A DNA stretch of 64,000 nucleotides, from NCBI RefSeq assembly GCF_045348435.1, contig NZ_CP157484.1:3224001-3288000 (forward strand), written 5' to 3'. The stretch comes from Alsobacter sp045348435 (GTDB lineage Bacteria > Pseudomonadota > Alphaproteobacteria > Rhizobiales > Beijerinckiaceae). Within the stretch, counting starts at the first letter, position 1, and the number at the start of each line of letters is the position of its first letter. The notes beneath the pieces are model-generated. The model saw only the letters and a list, made by a program, of their open reading frames with translations, did not search any database and was not told the DNA's origin. Both the position numbers and the translations under genes were made by a program. Positions 56,543 through 64,000 of the stretch are shown piece after piece.

Positions 56543-57808
56543 ATGGACTTCCAGCAGCACCCGCTCCGCTCACGCGTTCTGGCCGAATTGCATGCGAGAC
56601 CCTTCGCGCCTCTCTCGCCGCCCACCCGCATTCTGCACTTCGCCTTCCTCAACGAGGGCGACAACGCCGCCGCCGCGGCGGAGGCGCTCGACCGGTTCTG
56701 CGCCTCGCTGGGCGAGCAAGGCCCCGCCCCTGGGGCCAAGCATCACCGCCTCAGCCTCTCGGGCGTCCGGCTGCGCTTCGAGATGCACAGCGAGTTCTCC
56801 ACCTTCACCTGGGAGGAGGCGGCCGCGCCGGGCGTCCCTTTCGCGACCCCGCCGGACCGGTTGATGGCCTATATGCGCAAGGTCGCTCCTCCCGGCCTCC
56901 TCATCGTCGCCGTCGATCTCGTCCTCGCGGAGGAGAGCGACAGCTCCGCCGCGGCCGAGGGTGTCTTCGCGGCGGATTCGCTGGCCTATTCGTCGGCCGA
57001 GCATGGCGCGGCGCGCGTGGCGAGCGACTTCAAGGCCGATCCGCTCGGCCTGGTCCGCATCCTGGTCGTCAGCCGAAGCCTCACCGAGACGCAGGCCGGC
57101 GCCCTGGTCCAGCGCCTGCTGGAGATCGAGACCTACCGGACCCTGGCGCTGCTCGGACTGCCGGAGGCCCAGGCCCTCGCGCCCATCATCCGGCGGATCG
57201 AGACCGAGCTGCCCGGCATCCTGGACGAGATGCGCGGCCGCGACGACTTCGACGACAACCACCGCGCGCTGGATCGCCTGACGGCGCTCGCCGCCGAACT
57301 CGAGCACGGGGCCGCCGCCAGCCTCTACCGCTTCGGCGCGACGCGCGCCTATCACGAACTGGTCCAGTTGCGGATGGAGGCCATCGGCGAAGAGCCGATC
57401 GCCGGCCATGTGGGCTGGTCGTCCTTCCTGGCCCGGCGGCTCAGCCCCGCCATCCGCACCTGCGTGACCACGCAGGAACGGCAGGACAACCTGTCGCGCA
57501 AGCTGTCGCGGGCCGCGCAGTTGCTGCGCACGCGCGTCGACGTCGACCTGGAGCGCCAGAACCGCGATCAGTTGCAGGTGATGAACGACCGCCTGCACCT
57601 GCAGCTGCGGTTGCAGCAGACGGTCGAGGGCCTATCGATCGCGGCGATCACCTACTACGTCGTCAACCTCATCCACCTGATGCTGGACGGCGCGCATCAG
57701 GCGGGGCTCCCCGTCAACCCGAACGTCGGCACCGCCATCGCGCTGCCGGTCACGCTGCTCGCCGTGGCCTGGCTGGTCCGGCGCATCCGCAAGCGCCACG
57801 CCGCCTGA
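56543..57808 (+). CDS. DUF3422 family membrane protein
   Basis: Function unknown. The 421-residue protein opens MDFQQHPLRSRVLAELHARPFAPLSPPTR, typical of DUF3422, has a large soluble N-terminal part, a coiled-coil stretch near 310-350 (RTRVDVDLERQNRDQLQVMNDRL) and two membrane helices at the C-terminus followed by RRIRKRHAA. A fine match to the family length. It is convergent with glcB, 18 bases apart, with no obvious shared terminator. Confidence 0.87.
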   Translation: MDFQQHPLRSRVLAELHARPFAPLSPPTRILHFAFLNEGDNAAAAAEALDRFCASLGEQGPAPGAKHHRLSLSGVRLRFEMHSEFSTFTWEEAAAPGVPFATPPDRLMAYMRKVAPPGLLIVAVDLVLAEESDSSAAAEGVFAADSLAYSSAEHGAARVASDFKADPLGLVRILVVSRSLTETQAGALVQRLLEIETYRTLALLGLPEAQALAPIIRRIETELPGILDEMRGRDDFDDNHRALDRLTALAAELEHGAAASLYRFGATRAYHELVQLRMEAIGEEPIAGHVGWSSFLARRLSPAIRTCVTTQERQDNLSRKLSRAAQLLRTRVDVDLERQNRDQLQVMNDRLHLQLRLQQTVEGLSIAAITYYVVNLIHLMLDGAHQAGLPVNPNVGTAIALPVTLLAVAWLVRRIRKRHAA

Positions 57809-57826
57809 GCGGCGCGGCGCGCGGGA

Positions 57827-59992
57827 TCACGCCTTGGCGGCCTGCGCCTTGGCTTCGCGCCGATAGGCGTGCAGCACCCATTCGGTGTAGCCGTTGGGCT
57901 GCTCGCGTCCCTTGAACACGAGGTCGCTGGCGGCCCGGAAGGCCGGTCCGTCGAAGCCGGGCGCCATGGGCCGGTACAGCGGGTCGGCGGCGTTCTGGCG
58001 ATCCACCACCTCGGCCATGCGCTTCAGCGAGCCCAGCACGAGCGCGTTGTCGACGACGCCATGCGCCAGCCAGTTGGCGATGTGCTGGCAGGAGATGCGC
58101 AGCGTCGCGCGGTCCTCCATGAGGCCGACATCATGAATGTCCGGCACCTTGGAGCAGCCGACGCCCTGGTCGATCCAGCGCACCACATAGCCCAGGATGC
58201 TCTGGCAGTTGTTGTCGACCTCCTCGCGGATCGCGGCGGCGTCGAACGGGCCCGTCGCGAGCGGGATGGTCAGCACGTCGGAGAGCGGCTTGCGGTTGCG
58301 CCCCGCCAGCTCGGCTTGCCGCTTGGCCACGTCCACCTGGTGGTAGTGGAGCGCGTGTAGGGTGGCCGCCGTCGGCGACGGGACCCAGGCGGTGTTGGCG
58401 CCCGCCATCGGGTGCGCGATCTTCTGCGCCAGCATGTCGGCCATCCGGTCGGGGACCGCCCACATGCCCTTGCCGATCTGCGCCTTGCCGGGCAGCCCGC
58501 AGGCGATGCCGGCGTCGACATTGGCGTCCTCATAGGCCTGCAGCCACGCCGTCTTGCGCATGTCGTTCTTGCGCACCATCGGGCCGGCCGCCATCGAGGT
58601 GTGAATCTCGTCGCCCGTGCGATCCAGGAAGCCCGTGTTGATGAAGGCGACGCGGTTCTGCGCGGCTCGGATGCAGGCGCGCAGGTTCACGGTGGTGCGG
58701 CGCTCCTCGTCCATGATGCCCATCTTGAGCGTGTGCCGGGGCAGGCCGTAGACGTCTTCCACCGCGCCGAAGAGGGCGTCCGCGAAGGCGACCTCGTCGG
58801 GCCCGTGCATCTTCGGCTTGACGATGTAGACCGAGCCGCGGCGGCTGTTGCGCAGCGCGTGTCCGCCGCGCAGGTCGTGCAGCGCGATCAGCACGCTCAC
58901 GGCGGCGTCCAGCATGGTCTCGGGGATCTCGGCGCCGTTCCCGTCCAGCACCGCGTCCGTGTACATGTGGTGCCCGACATTGCGCACCAGCATCAGGCTG
59001 CGCCCGTGCAGCGTGACGGTTCCGCCCTTCGCGCCCGTATAGACGCGGTCGGGGTTCAGCTTGCGCTCCACCGTGCCCGCGCCTTTCGGGAAGGTGGCGA
59101 CGAGGTCCCCCTTCATCAGGCCGAGCCAGTTGCGGTAGACCTCGACCTTGTCCTCGGCGTCGACCGCGGCGACGCTGTCCTCCAGGTCGACGATGGTGGT
59201 GACCGCGGCCTCCAGGATCAGGTCGGCGACCCCGGCCGGATCGGTGGCGCCGATCGGGTTGCCGCGGTCGATGACGATCTCCAGGTGCAGCCCGTTGTGG
59301 CGCAGCAGGATCGACTTGGGCGAGAGCGTGTCGCCCGTGAAGCCGACGAACTGCGCCGGGTCGGCGAGCCCGGCCGTGCCGCCGTCGCCGAACTTGGCGA
59401 CCAGCGCGCCGTCCTGCACCGCATAGCCCTTCACCTCGGCGTGGCTGCCGCCGGCCAGCGGCGCGGCCTCGTCCAGGATGGCGCGCGCCTTGGCGACGAC
59501 CTTTTGGCCGCGCACCGGGTTGAAGCCGCGGCCGCGATCGGCGCCGTCCGTCTCGGGCAGCGCGTCCGTCCCGTACAAGGCGTCATAGAGGCTGCCCCAG
59601 CGCGCATTGGCGGCGTTCAGGGCGTAGCGGGCGTTCGAGGCCGGGACGACGAGCTGCGGCCCGGCGATATGGCCGATCTCCTCGTCGACGTTGCTGGTGC
59701 CGATTTTGAAGGCGGCCGGCTCCTCGACCAGGTAGCCGATCTCGCGCAGGAAGGCCTGGTATTCGTCCTGGTCCAGCGGCTTGCCGGCGCGCGCCTCGTG
59801 GAAGGCGTCGAGCCGGGCCTGGATGCGGTCGCGCGTCTCCAGCAGAGCGAGGTTGCGCGGCCCGAACTCCTTCACGAGCGCCTCCAGCCCGGCCCAGAAC
59901 GCCTCGGCGCTCACGCCGGATCCGGGCAGGGCTTCCCGCGTGATGAAGTCGTGCAGGACGGGCGCGACCTGAAGGCTACCGACGCTGATCAT
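57827..59992 (-). CDS. glcB: Malate synthase G
   Basis: Condenses glyoxylate with acetyl-CoA to malate in the glyoxylate cycle. The 721-residue monomeric G form is full length; VDLEDSVAAVDAEDKVEVYRNW (about residues 270-290) carries the metal-binding region, and MRNVGHHMYTDAVLDG-type and DRTGDEIHTSMAAGPM segments are characteristic. Needed for growth on C2 compounds such as acetate or glycolate. The GGGAG-GAGAG leader suits the ATG at 59992. Confidence 0.97.
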   Translation of the reverse strand: MISVGSLQVAPVLHDFITREALPGSGVSAEAFWAGLEALVKEFGPRNLALLETRDRIQARLDAFHEARAGKPLDQDEYQAFLREIGYLVEEPAAFKIGTSNVDEEIGHIAGPQLVVPASNARYALNAANARWGSLYDALYGTDALPETDGADRGRGFNPVRGQKVVAKARAILDEAAPLAGGSHAEVKGYAVQDGALVAKFGDGGTAGLADPAQFVGFTGDTLSPKSILLRHNGLHLEIVIDRGNPIGATDPAGVADLILEAAVTTIVDLEDSVAAVDAEDKVEVYRNWLGLMKGDLVATFPKGAGTVERKLNPDRVYTGAKGGTVTLHGRSLMLVRNVGHHMYTDAVLDGNGAEIPETMLDAAVSVLIALHDLRGGHALRNSRRGSVYIVKPKMHGPDEVAFADALFGAVEDVYGLPRHTLKMGIMDEERRTTVNLRACIRAAQNRVAFINTGFLDRTGDEIHTSMAAGPMVRKNDMRKTAWLQAYEDANVDAGIACGLPGKAQIGKGMWAVPDRMADMLAQKIAHPMAGANTAWVPSPTAATLHALHYHQVDVAKRQAELAGRNRKPLSDVLTIPLATGPFDAAAIREEVDNNCQSILGYVVRWIDQGVGCSKVPDIHDVGLMEDRATLRISCQHIANWLAHGVVDNALVLGSLKRMAEVVDRQNAADPLYRPMAPGFDGPAFRAASDLVFKGREQPNGYTEWVLHAYRREAKAQAAKA

Positions 59993-60142
59993 CTCTCAAC
60001 TCCCTGCCGGACCGTTCGACAGGTCCGCCTCTGAAATGTGCCGGCTTTAGAACACGTTCCGCTTCCGCCAGAAAGCGGGCTCTCGCGAACACACTTTAGC
60101 CGCTACGGAACGAATGACGCCAATCTTGTTCCCGGAGCAAGA

Positions 60143-61360
60143 CTATGGCGCGCCGCAGGGCGACTGGTTCGCCGCCCGGCCCAGCGTGTCGAGGATGTTG
60201 GTCTCATGCAGGAAACCCTCGATCGGGGCGATGTCCGTCACCGCATTGGAGGTGGCCAGGAAAATGGCCTGCCGCAGCTGGTGGTCCCACGGCCTGAACG
60301 AGCCCGGATAGGCCTTGTAGAGTTCGAGCGTCATGTCGGCGCGCGCCAGCAGCTTGGGCAGGGGCGAGGCCGCGCCGTCCCGGGCGTTGCGGAACTCCGC
60401 GTCGATGACGGCCCGCACCGCCGCCCAGGCGGCCCAGTCCTCCTCCTCCATCGGCCGGCCGGCGTCGCGCTCGAAGCGCCGGTTGAGCTGAGGCGCGCCA
60501 TTGCGCTCCGCCGAGGGATGCCAGGCGAGCGGCCGCAGGCCCTCCGAGCCCGCCACGGGCCGCGGCAGGACGGTGCGATAGGGGATCATGCGGGCGAACT
60601 CGCCGACGACGTCGGCGACGAACACGACGTCATAGTCTTCCGATCCCGTCAGCAGCCCGACATTCACCTGCTCGCGCCGGCGCGGGTCGTTGGTGATGGC
60701 GAAGGGGCGCGTATCGACGATGCGCGCGCCGAACTTGCGGGCGGAAGCCTTCATGGCGGCCGAGAAAGCCTTGTCCTCGGGCTCGGGCCCCTCGAGCGCC
60801 AGGATCTTCTTCCAGTTGCGCCGCACCAGGAACTGCGCCAGCGCGTCGGTCCGCATCGAGACGGTCGGGACGACGTGGAACAGCGCGCCCCGGCACGCGT
60901 CGGCGCGCAGCTGGTCGTCCGGGTCGCGCACGTTGAACAGCGCCAGCGAGGGCGGCCCCGAGGCGGCGGCGGCCAGGAGGTCCGAGCCCGGCAGGTCCAG
61001 GATGGCGGCCGCGACGCCCTGGTCGGCGGCCGACGCCAGCGCCTGCTCGACGGGTTCGTCGGCGCGAAGCGTTCGCCGCACCACCTTGAAGGCCAACCCG
61101 AGCGCCCGGCCGGCCGCGCGCCCGTCTTTGGCGGCGAGCTCCGCCCCCGGAAACGGCGAGCGATGGCTCGGACGCATCACCCCGTCATGCGCGCTCAGGG
61201 TCTGGCGCCACGGGTCGTCCTGCCGCTCGACGAACAGGATGACGCGGTCCTGCGGCGCTGCGGCCAAGCTCTGAGGCGAGGCCGGCCCCGCCAGGGCCGC
61301 CAGCAGCGAGGCGGCCGCCAGCACCAGCCGCGCCGCACGCCCGGGCGCGCCGTCAGTCAT
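60143..61360 (-). CDS. ABC substrate-binding protein of the PQQ-dependent alcohol dehydrogenase system
   Basis: Predicted periplasmic receptor of the ABC system that accompanies PQQ-dependent alcohol dehydrogenase genes. The 405-residue protein has a signal peptide (RLVLAAASLLAALAGPASPQ), and a periplasmic binding fold; FVERQDDPWRQTLSAHDG and RDPDDQLRADACRGALFHVVPTVSMRTDALAQFLVRRNW are typical of this narrow family. It overlaps the upstream beta-propeller gene by 8 bases, so the two are translationally coupled. No ABC ATPase or permease lies between it and glcB. Confidence 0.85.
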   Translation of the reverse strand: MTDGAPGRAARLVLAAASLLAALAGPASPQSLAAAPQDRVILFVERQDDPWRQTLSAHDGVMRPSHRSPFPGAELAAKDGRAAGRALGLAFKVVRRTLRADEPVEQALASAADQGVAAAILDLPGSDLLAAAASGPPSLALFNVRDPDDQLRADACRGALFHVVPTVSMRTDALAQFLVRRNWKKILALEGPEPEDKAFSAAMKASARKFGARIVDTRPFAITNDPRRREQVNVGLLTGSEDYDVVFVADVVGEFARMIPYRTVLPRPVAGSEGLRPLAWHPSAERNGAPQLNRRFERDAGRPMEEEDWAAWAAVRAVIDAEFRNARDGAASPLPKLLARADMTLELYKAYPGSFRPWDHQLRQAIFLATSNAVTDIAPIEGFLHETNILDTLGRAANQSPCGAP

Positions 61361-62363
61361 CGATCACCACCGCATAGGGCACCATGCCGACCGGCACGGT
61401 CTTGCGCACCTTCTGGGTCGCCGTCTCGATGATGGAGACGTCGTCGGAGAGGCCGTTGGCGACATAGAGCGTCTTCTCGTCGGCCGAGAAGCGCAGGCCC
61501 CAGGGCCGCCGCCCCACCAGAATGTAGTCCTTCACCGACCGCGACGCGACGTCGACGACCGCGACGTGGTTGGCGCGTCCCAGCGCCACATAGGCGGTCT
61601 TCCCGTCGCGGCTCATCACGAGGTCCACCGGCGTCACCTGCTCGCGCCGCATGCCCTTGGGCAGGAAGGCGATCTGCCCTTTGCTCTGCAGCGACGCCGT
61701 GTCGATGATGTCGACGATGCCGGACAGCTCGCAGGAAACCCACAGCTCGCGGCCGTCGGGCGAGAGCGCGAAGCGGCGCGGGCGGGTCGCGGTGAGGATG
61801 TCCTTGACGATCTTGCCGCTCTCCACGTCGATGACGTGGACGAGATTGGCGGCCTCCGAGGCGACGAACACGCGCTTGCCGTCCGGCGTCGCCAGCACGC
61901 CTTCCGGCTCCGGACCCGTGGCGTAATGCGCCTTCACCTCGCCGGTCTCCAGGTCGAGCACGGTCGCCTCCGAGTCGTCCTCGTTGGAGATGTAGAGGTC
62001 GCGCCCATTGGGATGCAGGTCGAACGTCTCCGGGTCCGGGATGTCGCGGAAGCGCTTCACCAGCGTGCGGGTCGCCATGTCGTAGACTGCGATGGTGTCG
62101 TCGTTCCCGCAGGCGACGATGAGGCTCTTGCCGTCCGGTGTCCGCCGCATCCCGCGCGGGCGGGCGCAGGTCTTGAACTGCCCGACCACCTCGTCCGCCC
62201 TGTTGAGCACCACGATGTTGTCGGACCGCTCGTGCGAGACGAAGACCAGCCCAGTGCCGGCCAGCGACGGCCCGGCGACCGCCGCGAGCAAGAGGCTCAA
62301 TCCCGCCGCCCAGCCGATGGCGCCCGTTGCGCTTCGCCCCAAGCCCGATGCGCTTCGCCTCAT
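61353..62363 (-). CDS. PQQ-dependent catabolism-associated beta-propeller (YVTN-type) protein
   Basis: Periplasmic beta-propeller of the PQQ-alcohol-dehydrogenase accessory set. The 336-residue protein has a signal peptide, then repeated blades of YVTN form (FVSHERSDNIVVLNRADEVVGQF; YVALGRANHVAVVDVASRSV; YVANGLSDDVSIIETATQKV). The start at 62363 is taken from the MRRSASGLG signal-like N-terminus; the longer frame to 62696 has no signal peptide. Precise function unknown. Confidence 0.88.
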   Translation of the reverse strand: MRRSASGLGRSATGAIGWAAGLSLLLAAVAGPSLAGTGLVFVSHERSDNIVVLNRADEVVGQFKTCARPRGMRRTPDGKSLIVACGNDDTIAVYDMATRTLVKRFRDIPDPETFDLHPNGRDLYISNEDDSEATVLDLETGEVKAHYATGPEPEGVLATPDGKRVFVASEAANLVHVIDVESGKIVKDILTATRPRRFALSPDGRELWVSCELSGIVDIIDTASLQSKGQIAFLPKGMRREQVTPVDLVMSRDGKTAYVALGRANHVAVVDVASRSVKDYILVGRRPWGLRFSADEKTLYVANGLSDDVSIIETATQKVRKTVPVGMVPYAVVIDD

Positions 62364-62496
62364 GTCGTTCCGCCCGTGTCCGTCCACGGACGGAGCCGTG
62401 GCTTCATGCGGCGCGAGGCCGCGCGCGGGCTTCGCCGACGCTGGCGCATCGTGGGGCCGCCGCCGCGTGGGATCAAGCGCGACGCGGGCCCCTGGC

Positions 62497-63513
62497 TCAC
62501 TGACGGCCCTCGCGCATGACGTCGTCCACCGCCGCGACGACCGAGGCTGGAGCGTCGAGCGGGATCTGATGGCCCGAATTCGCCACCACCTGGGGAGCCG
62601 GCGCTCCGAGCCGCTCCGCAAGATCGGCCTGCATGGCCCGCCATGCGGTCTCCATTCGGCCGTCCGGATAGAGGCCGTTCCACTCGCCGTCGCCATGCAC
62701 CAGCACCCGGGCCGGAATCGGCCGATATCCTGTCAGGTCGGCCTCGGCCAGGCTGGCCGGCACGGCCCGCAACTCCCGCACCATCGCAATTCGCGCTTTG
62801 TCGGCGCTGGCGAGGTCGATCGCGAGGCGCTGGAGTTCCGCCGGCAGGCCGTAGCCCGCCGCGGCCGGAGGAGTCCGGTTCGCGACGCCGCCATCCTGCG
62901 GCAGCGTCACGCCGGCGGCCGTGAAGCGCTCGAACTCCCTCGGATGCATGCTGTCCAGCAGCACCAGCCCGACCACGCGGTCGCGGTGGCTCGCAGAGAA
63001 ATGGGCGGCCAGCACGCCGCCGAAGGAATGGCCGACCAACACCAGCGGCCCGTCCACGCCGGCGCTGGCCAGCAGGCTTTCCAGGTCCTGCGCGAAATTC
63101 GCCAGCGTGCGAGGCCGCGTCGGCTGGTCGCTGAAGCCGGAGCCCGCCCGGTCATAGCTGCAGACGCGGCTGCGGCGGGCGAGCTGCGGCTGCACCAGCG
63201 TCCAGTCCAGGTGGTTGCCGCCGAGCCCCGCCTCCAGCACGACGGTGGGCGACCCCTGGCCGGCGCACAGGAGGTGCAAGCGCGCGTCGGCGGTCTGGAC
63301 CATCTGGCCCGGAGGCTCGTGCAGGTCCGGCGCTGCGGCGGCCCCGCCCAGCCACGTTCCCAGGAGCGCCAACCCGGCCGCGCGCAGGCCGCGCGGCGCC
63401 AGCGGGGCCGGATGCGGCCGCCGGGTTGGCGCCGTCCGCCGTTCGGGCCACCATGGCCGGAACCAAGAGGACGACCGGGGGGATACGACGTGCACGCCCA
63501 TGACCTGCCGCAT
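62497..63513 (-). CDS. Alpha/beta hydrolase
   Basis: Ser hydrolase of unknown substrate. The 338-residue protein has an N-terminal hydrophobic anchor or signal (LRAAGLALLGTWLGGAAAAP), oxyanion motif VLEAGLGGNHLDWTLVQPQL, the nucleophile elbow GHSFGG, and ANSGHQIPLDAP as likely catalytic histidine; an acidic residue in LVHGDGEWNG completes the triad. The start is at 63513 or the ATG at 63501. It precedes the beta-propeller gene by 133 bases and may belong to the same locus. Confidence 0.82.
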   Translation of the reverse strand: MRQVMGVHVVSPRSSSWFRPWWPERRTAPTRRPHPAPLAPRGLRAAGLALLGTWLGGAAAAPDLHEPPGQMVQTADARLHLLCAGQGSPTVVLEAGLGGNHLDWTLVQPQLARRSRVCSYDRAGSGFSDQPTRPRTLANFAQDLESLLASAGVDGPLVLVGHSFGGVLAAHFSASHRDRVVGLVLLDSMHPREFERFTAAGVTLPQDGGVANRTPPAAAGYGLPAELQRLAIDLASADKARIAMVRELRAVPASLAEADLTGYRPIPARVLVHGDGEWNGLYPDGRMETAWRAMQADLAERLGAPAPQVVANSGHQIPLDAPASVVAAVDDVMREGRQ

Positions 63514-63603
63514 TGCGCTCTCCCGCCTTTGCTGGCTCGGCTCTCCGCCCAGCCTCCCGCTTCGCGTGCTCCCCTCAACTCCCGCCATCTGACGGCGGCC
63601 GCC

Positions 63604-64000
63604 TTGTTCGCCTTGGCGATGGCCCTGCCCGCCATCTGCAAGGCCGATGCCATTCCGTGCCAGGATCTCGAGCGCCGCTACGACCTCGTGCGCGCGACGG
63701 CGGTGGCGATCGAGATCGCCTCGCAGAGCTTCGTCGCGGCCGACAACGGCTGCGACGCGCTGCTGGGACGCCTCCTCGACGCCGGCGCGACGCCGCTGGC
63801 GCGAGACCGCGAGGGCGACACCGCTCTGGCCCGGGCCGCGCGCGCCGGCCACGCCTCGACGGTGCAGTTCCTCCTGACGCGCGGCGCCGACGCGGAGCAG
63901 CGCAACCTGCAGGGCGCGACGGCGCTCTTCGTCGCTACGCAGGCCAATCGAACCCGGATCGTCCAGATCCTGGCGGAAGCGGGCGCCAAGACGGACGCGC
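63604..64000 (+). CDS. Ankyrin-repeat protein, partial
   Basis: The reading frame continues to the right edge, so only the start is seen. It encodes a hydrophobic leader (ALFALAMALPAICKADA), a helical segment, then ankyrin-type repeats (DREGDTALARAARAGHASTVQFLL; NLQGATALFVATQANRTRIVQIL). The start is unclear: TTG at 63604, ATG at 63619 or GTG at 63490. Probably periplasmic; such proteins often lie near PQQ-oxidation genes. Divergent to the hydrolase. Confidence 0.6.
   Translation, partial: MFALAMALPAICKADAIPCQDLERRYDLVRATAVAIEIASQSFVAADNGCDALLGRLLDAGATPLARDREGDTALARAARAGHASTVQFLLTRGADAEQRNLQGATALFVATQANRTRIVQILAEAGAKTDA

Noticed and set aside
59993..60142. Possible regulator site (repeated CTTTAG/GAACAC words) before glcB
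   Set aside because: The repeated words do not form a consistent inverted or direct repeat, so no site is claimed.

Overview
The window is a GC-rich chromosomal segment, most likely from an alphaproteobacterium of the Rhizobiales. The reasons are the ribosomal/RNA polymerase gene order, the tRNA-Tyr/tRNA-Gly/tuf/tRNA-Trp/secE arrangement, DUF3422 and DUF4118 proteins, and PQQ-alcohol-oxidation accessory genes. The genus cannot be fixed from the sequence alone. No insertion sequence, integrase, CRISPR array or rRNA gene was seen.

Positions 1-42500 hold the translation/transcription supercluster, nearly all on the minus strand and so read from right to left: tRNA-Tyr, tRNA-Gly, tuf copy 2, tRNA-Trp, secE-nusG, rplK-rplA, rplJ-rplL, rpoB-rpoC, rpsL-rpsG-fusA-tuf copy 1, then the S10/spc genes rpsJ to secY, adk and rpsM. 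The two tuf genes encode the same protein and differ by about five silent bases. Several junctions carry unrelated genes, mostly on the opposite strand: a two-gene hypothetical cassette between adk and rpsM (765-1425), a five-gene cell-surface glycan cluster between rpsL and rpoC (17893-23477), a DUF4105 protein and a small protein between rplJ and rplA, a GT2-GtrA fusion and a GT87 enzyme between secE and tRNA-Trp, and a second GT87 enzyme after tRNA-Tyr.

Positions 43900-48400 hold rlmB, two small secreted tyrosine/glycine-rich proteins and an MHS-type major facilitator transporter. Positions 49000-55000 are a carbohydrate uptake and catabolism operon: solute-binding protein, two permeases, Gfo/Idh/MocA dehydrogenase, ThuA-like protein and LacI-type regulator. 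It resembles rhizobial trehalose/disaccharide thu loci but has no ATPase gene here. Just downstream are a decayed kdpE 3' end and a free-standing DUF4118 (KdpD-like membrane) gene.

Positions 56300-64000 hold tRNA-Thr, a DUF3422 membrane protein, malate synthase G (glyoxylate cycle), two proteins of the PQQ-dependent alcohol dehydrogenase ABC system (substrate-binding protein and beta-propeller), an alpha/beta hydrolase and the start of an ankyrin-repeat protein cut by the window edge. Malate synthase next to PQQ-linked oxidation genes suggests growth on C2 compounds or alcohols, but no dehydrogenase itself lies in the window.
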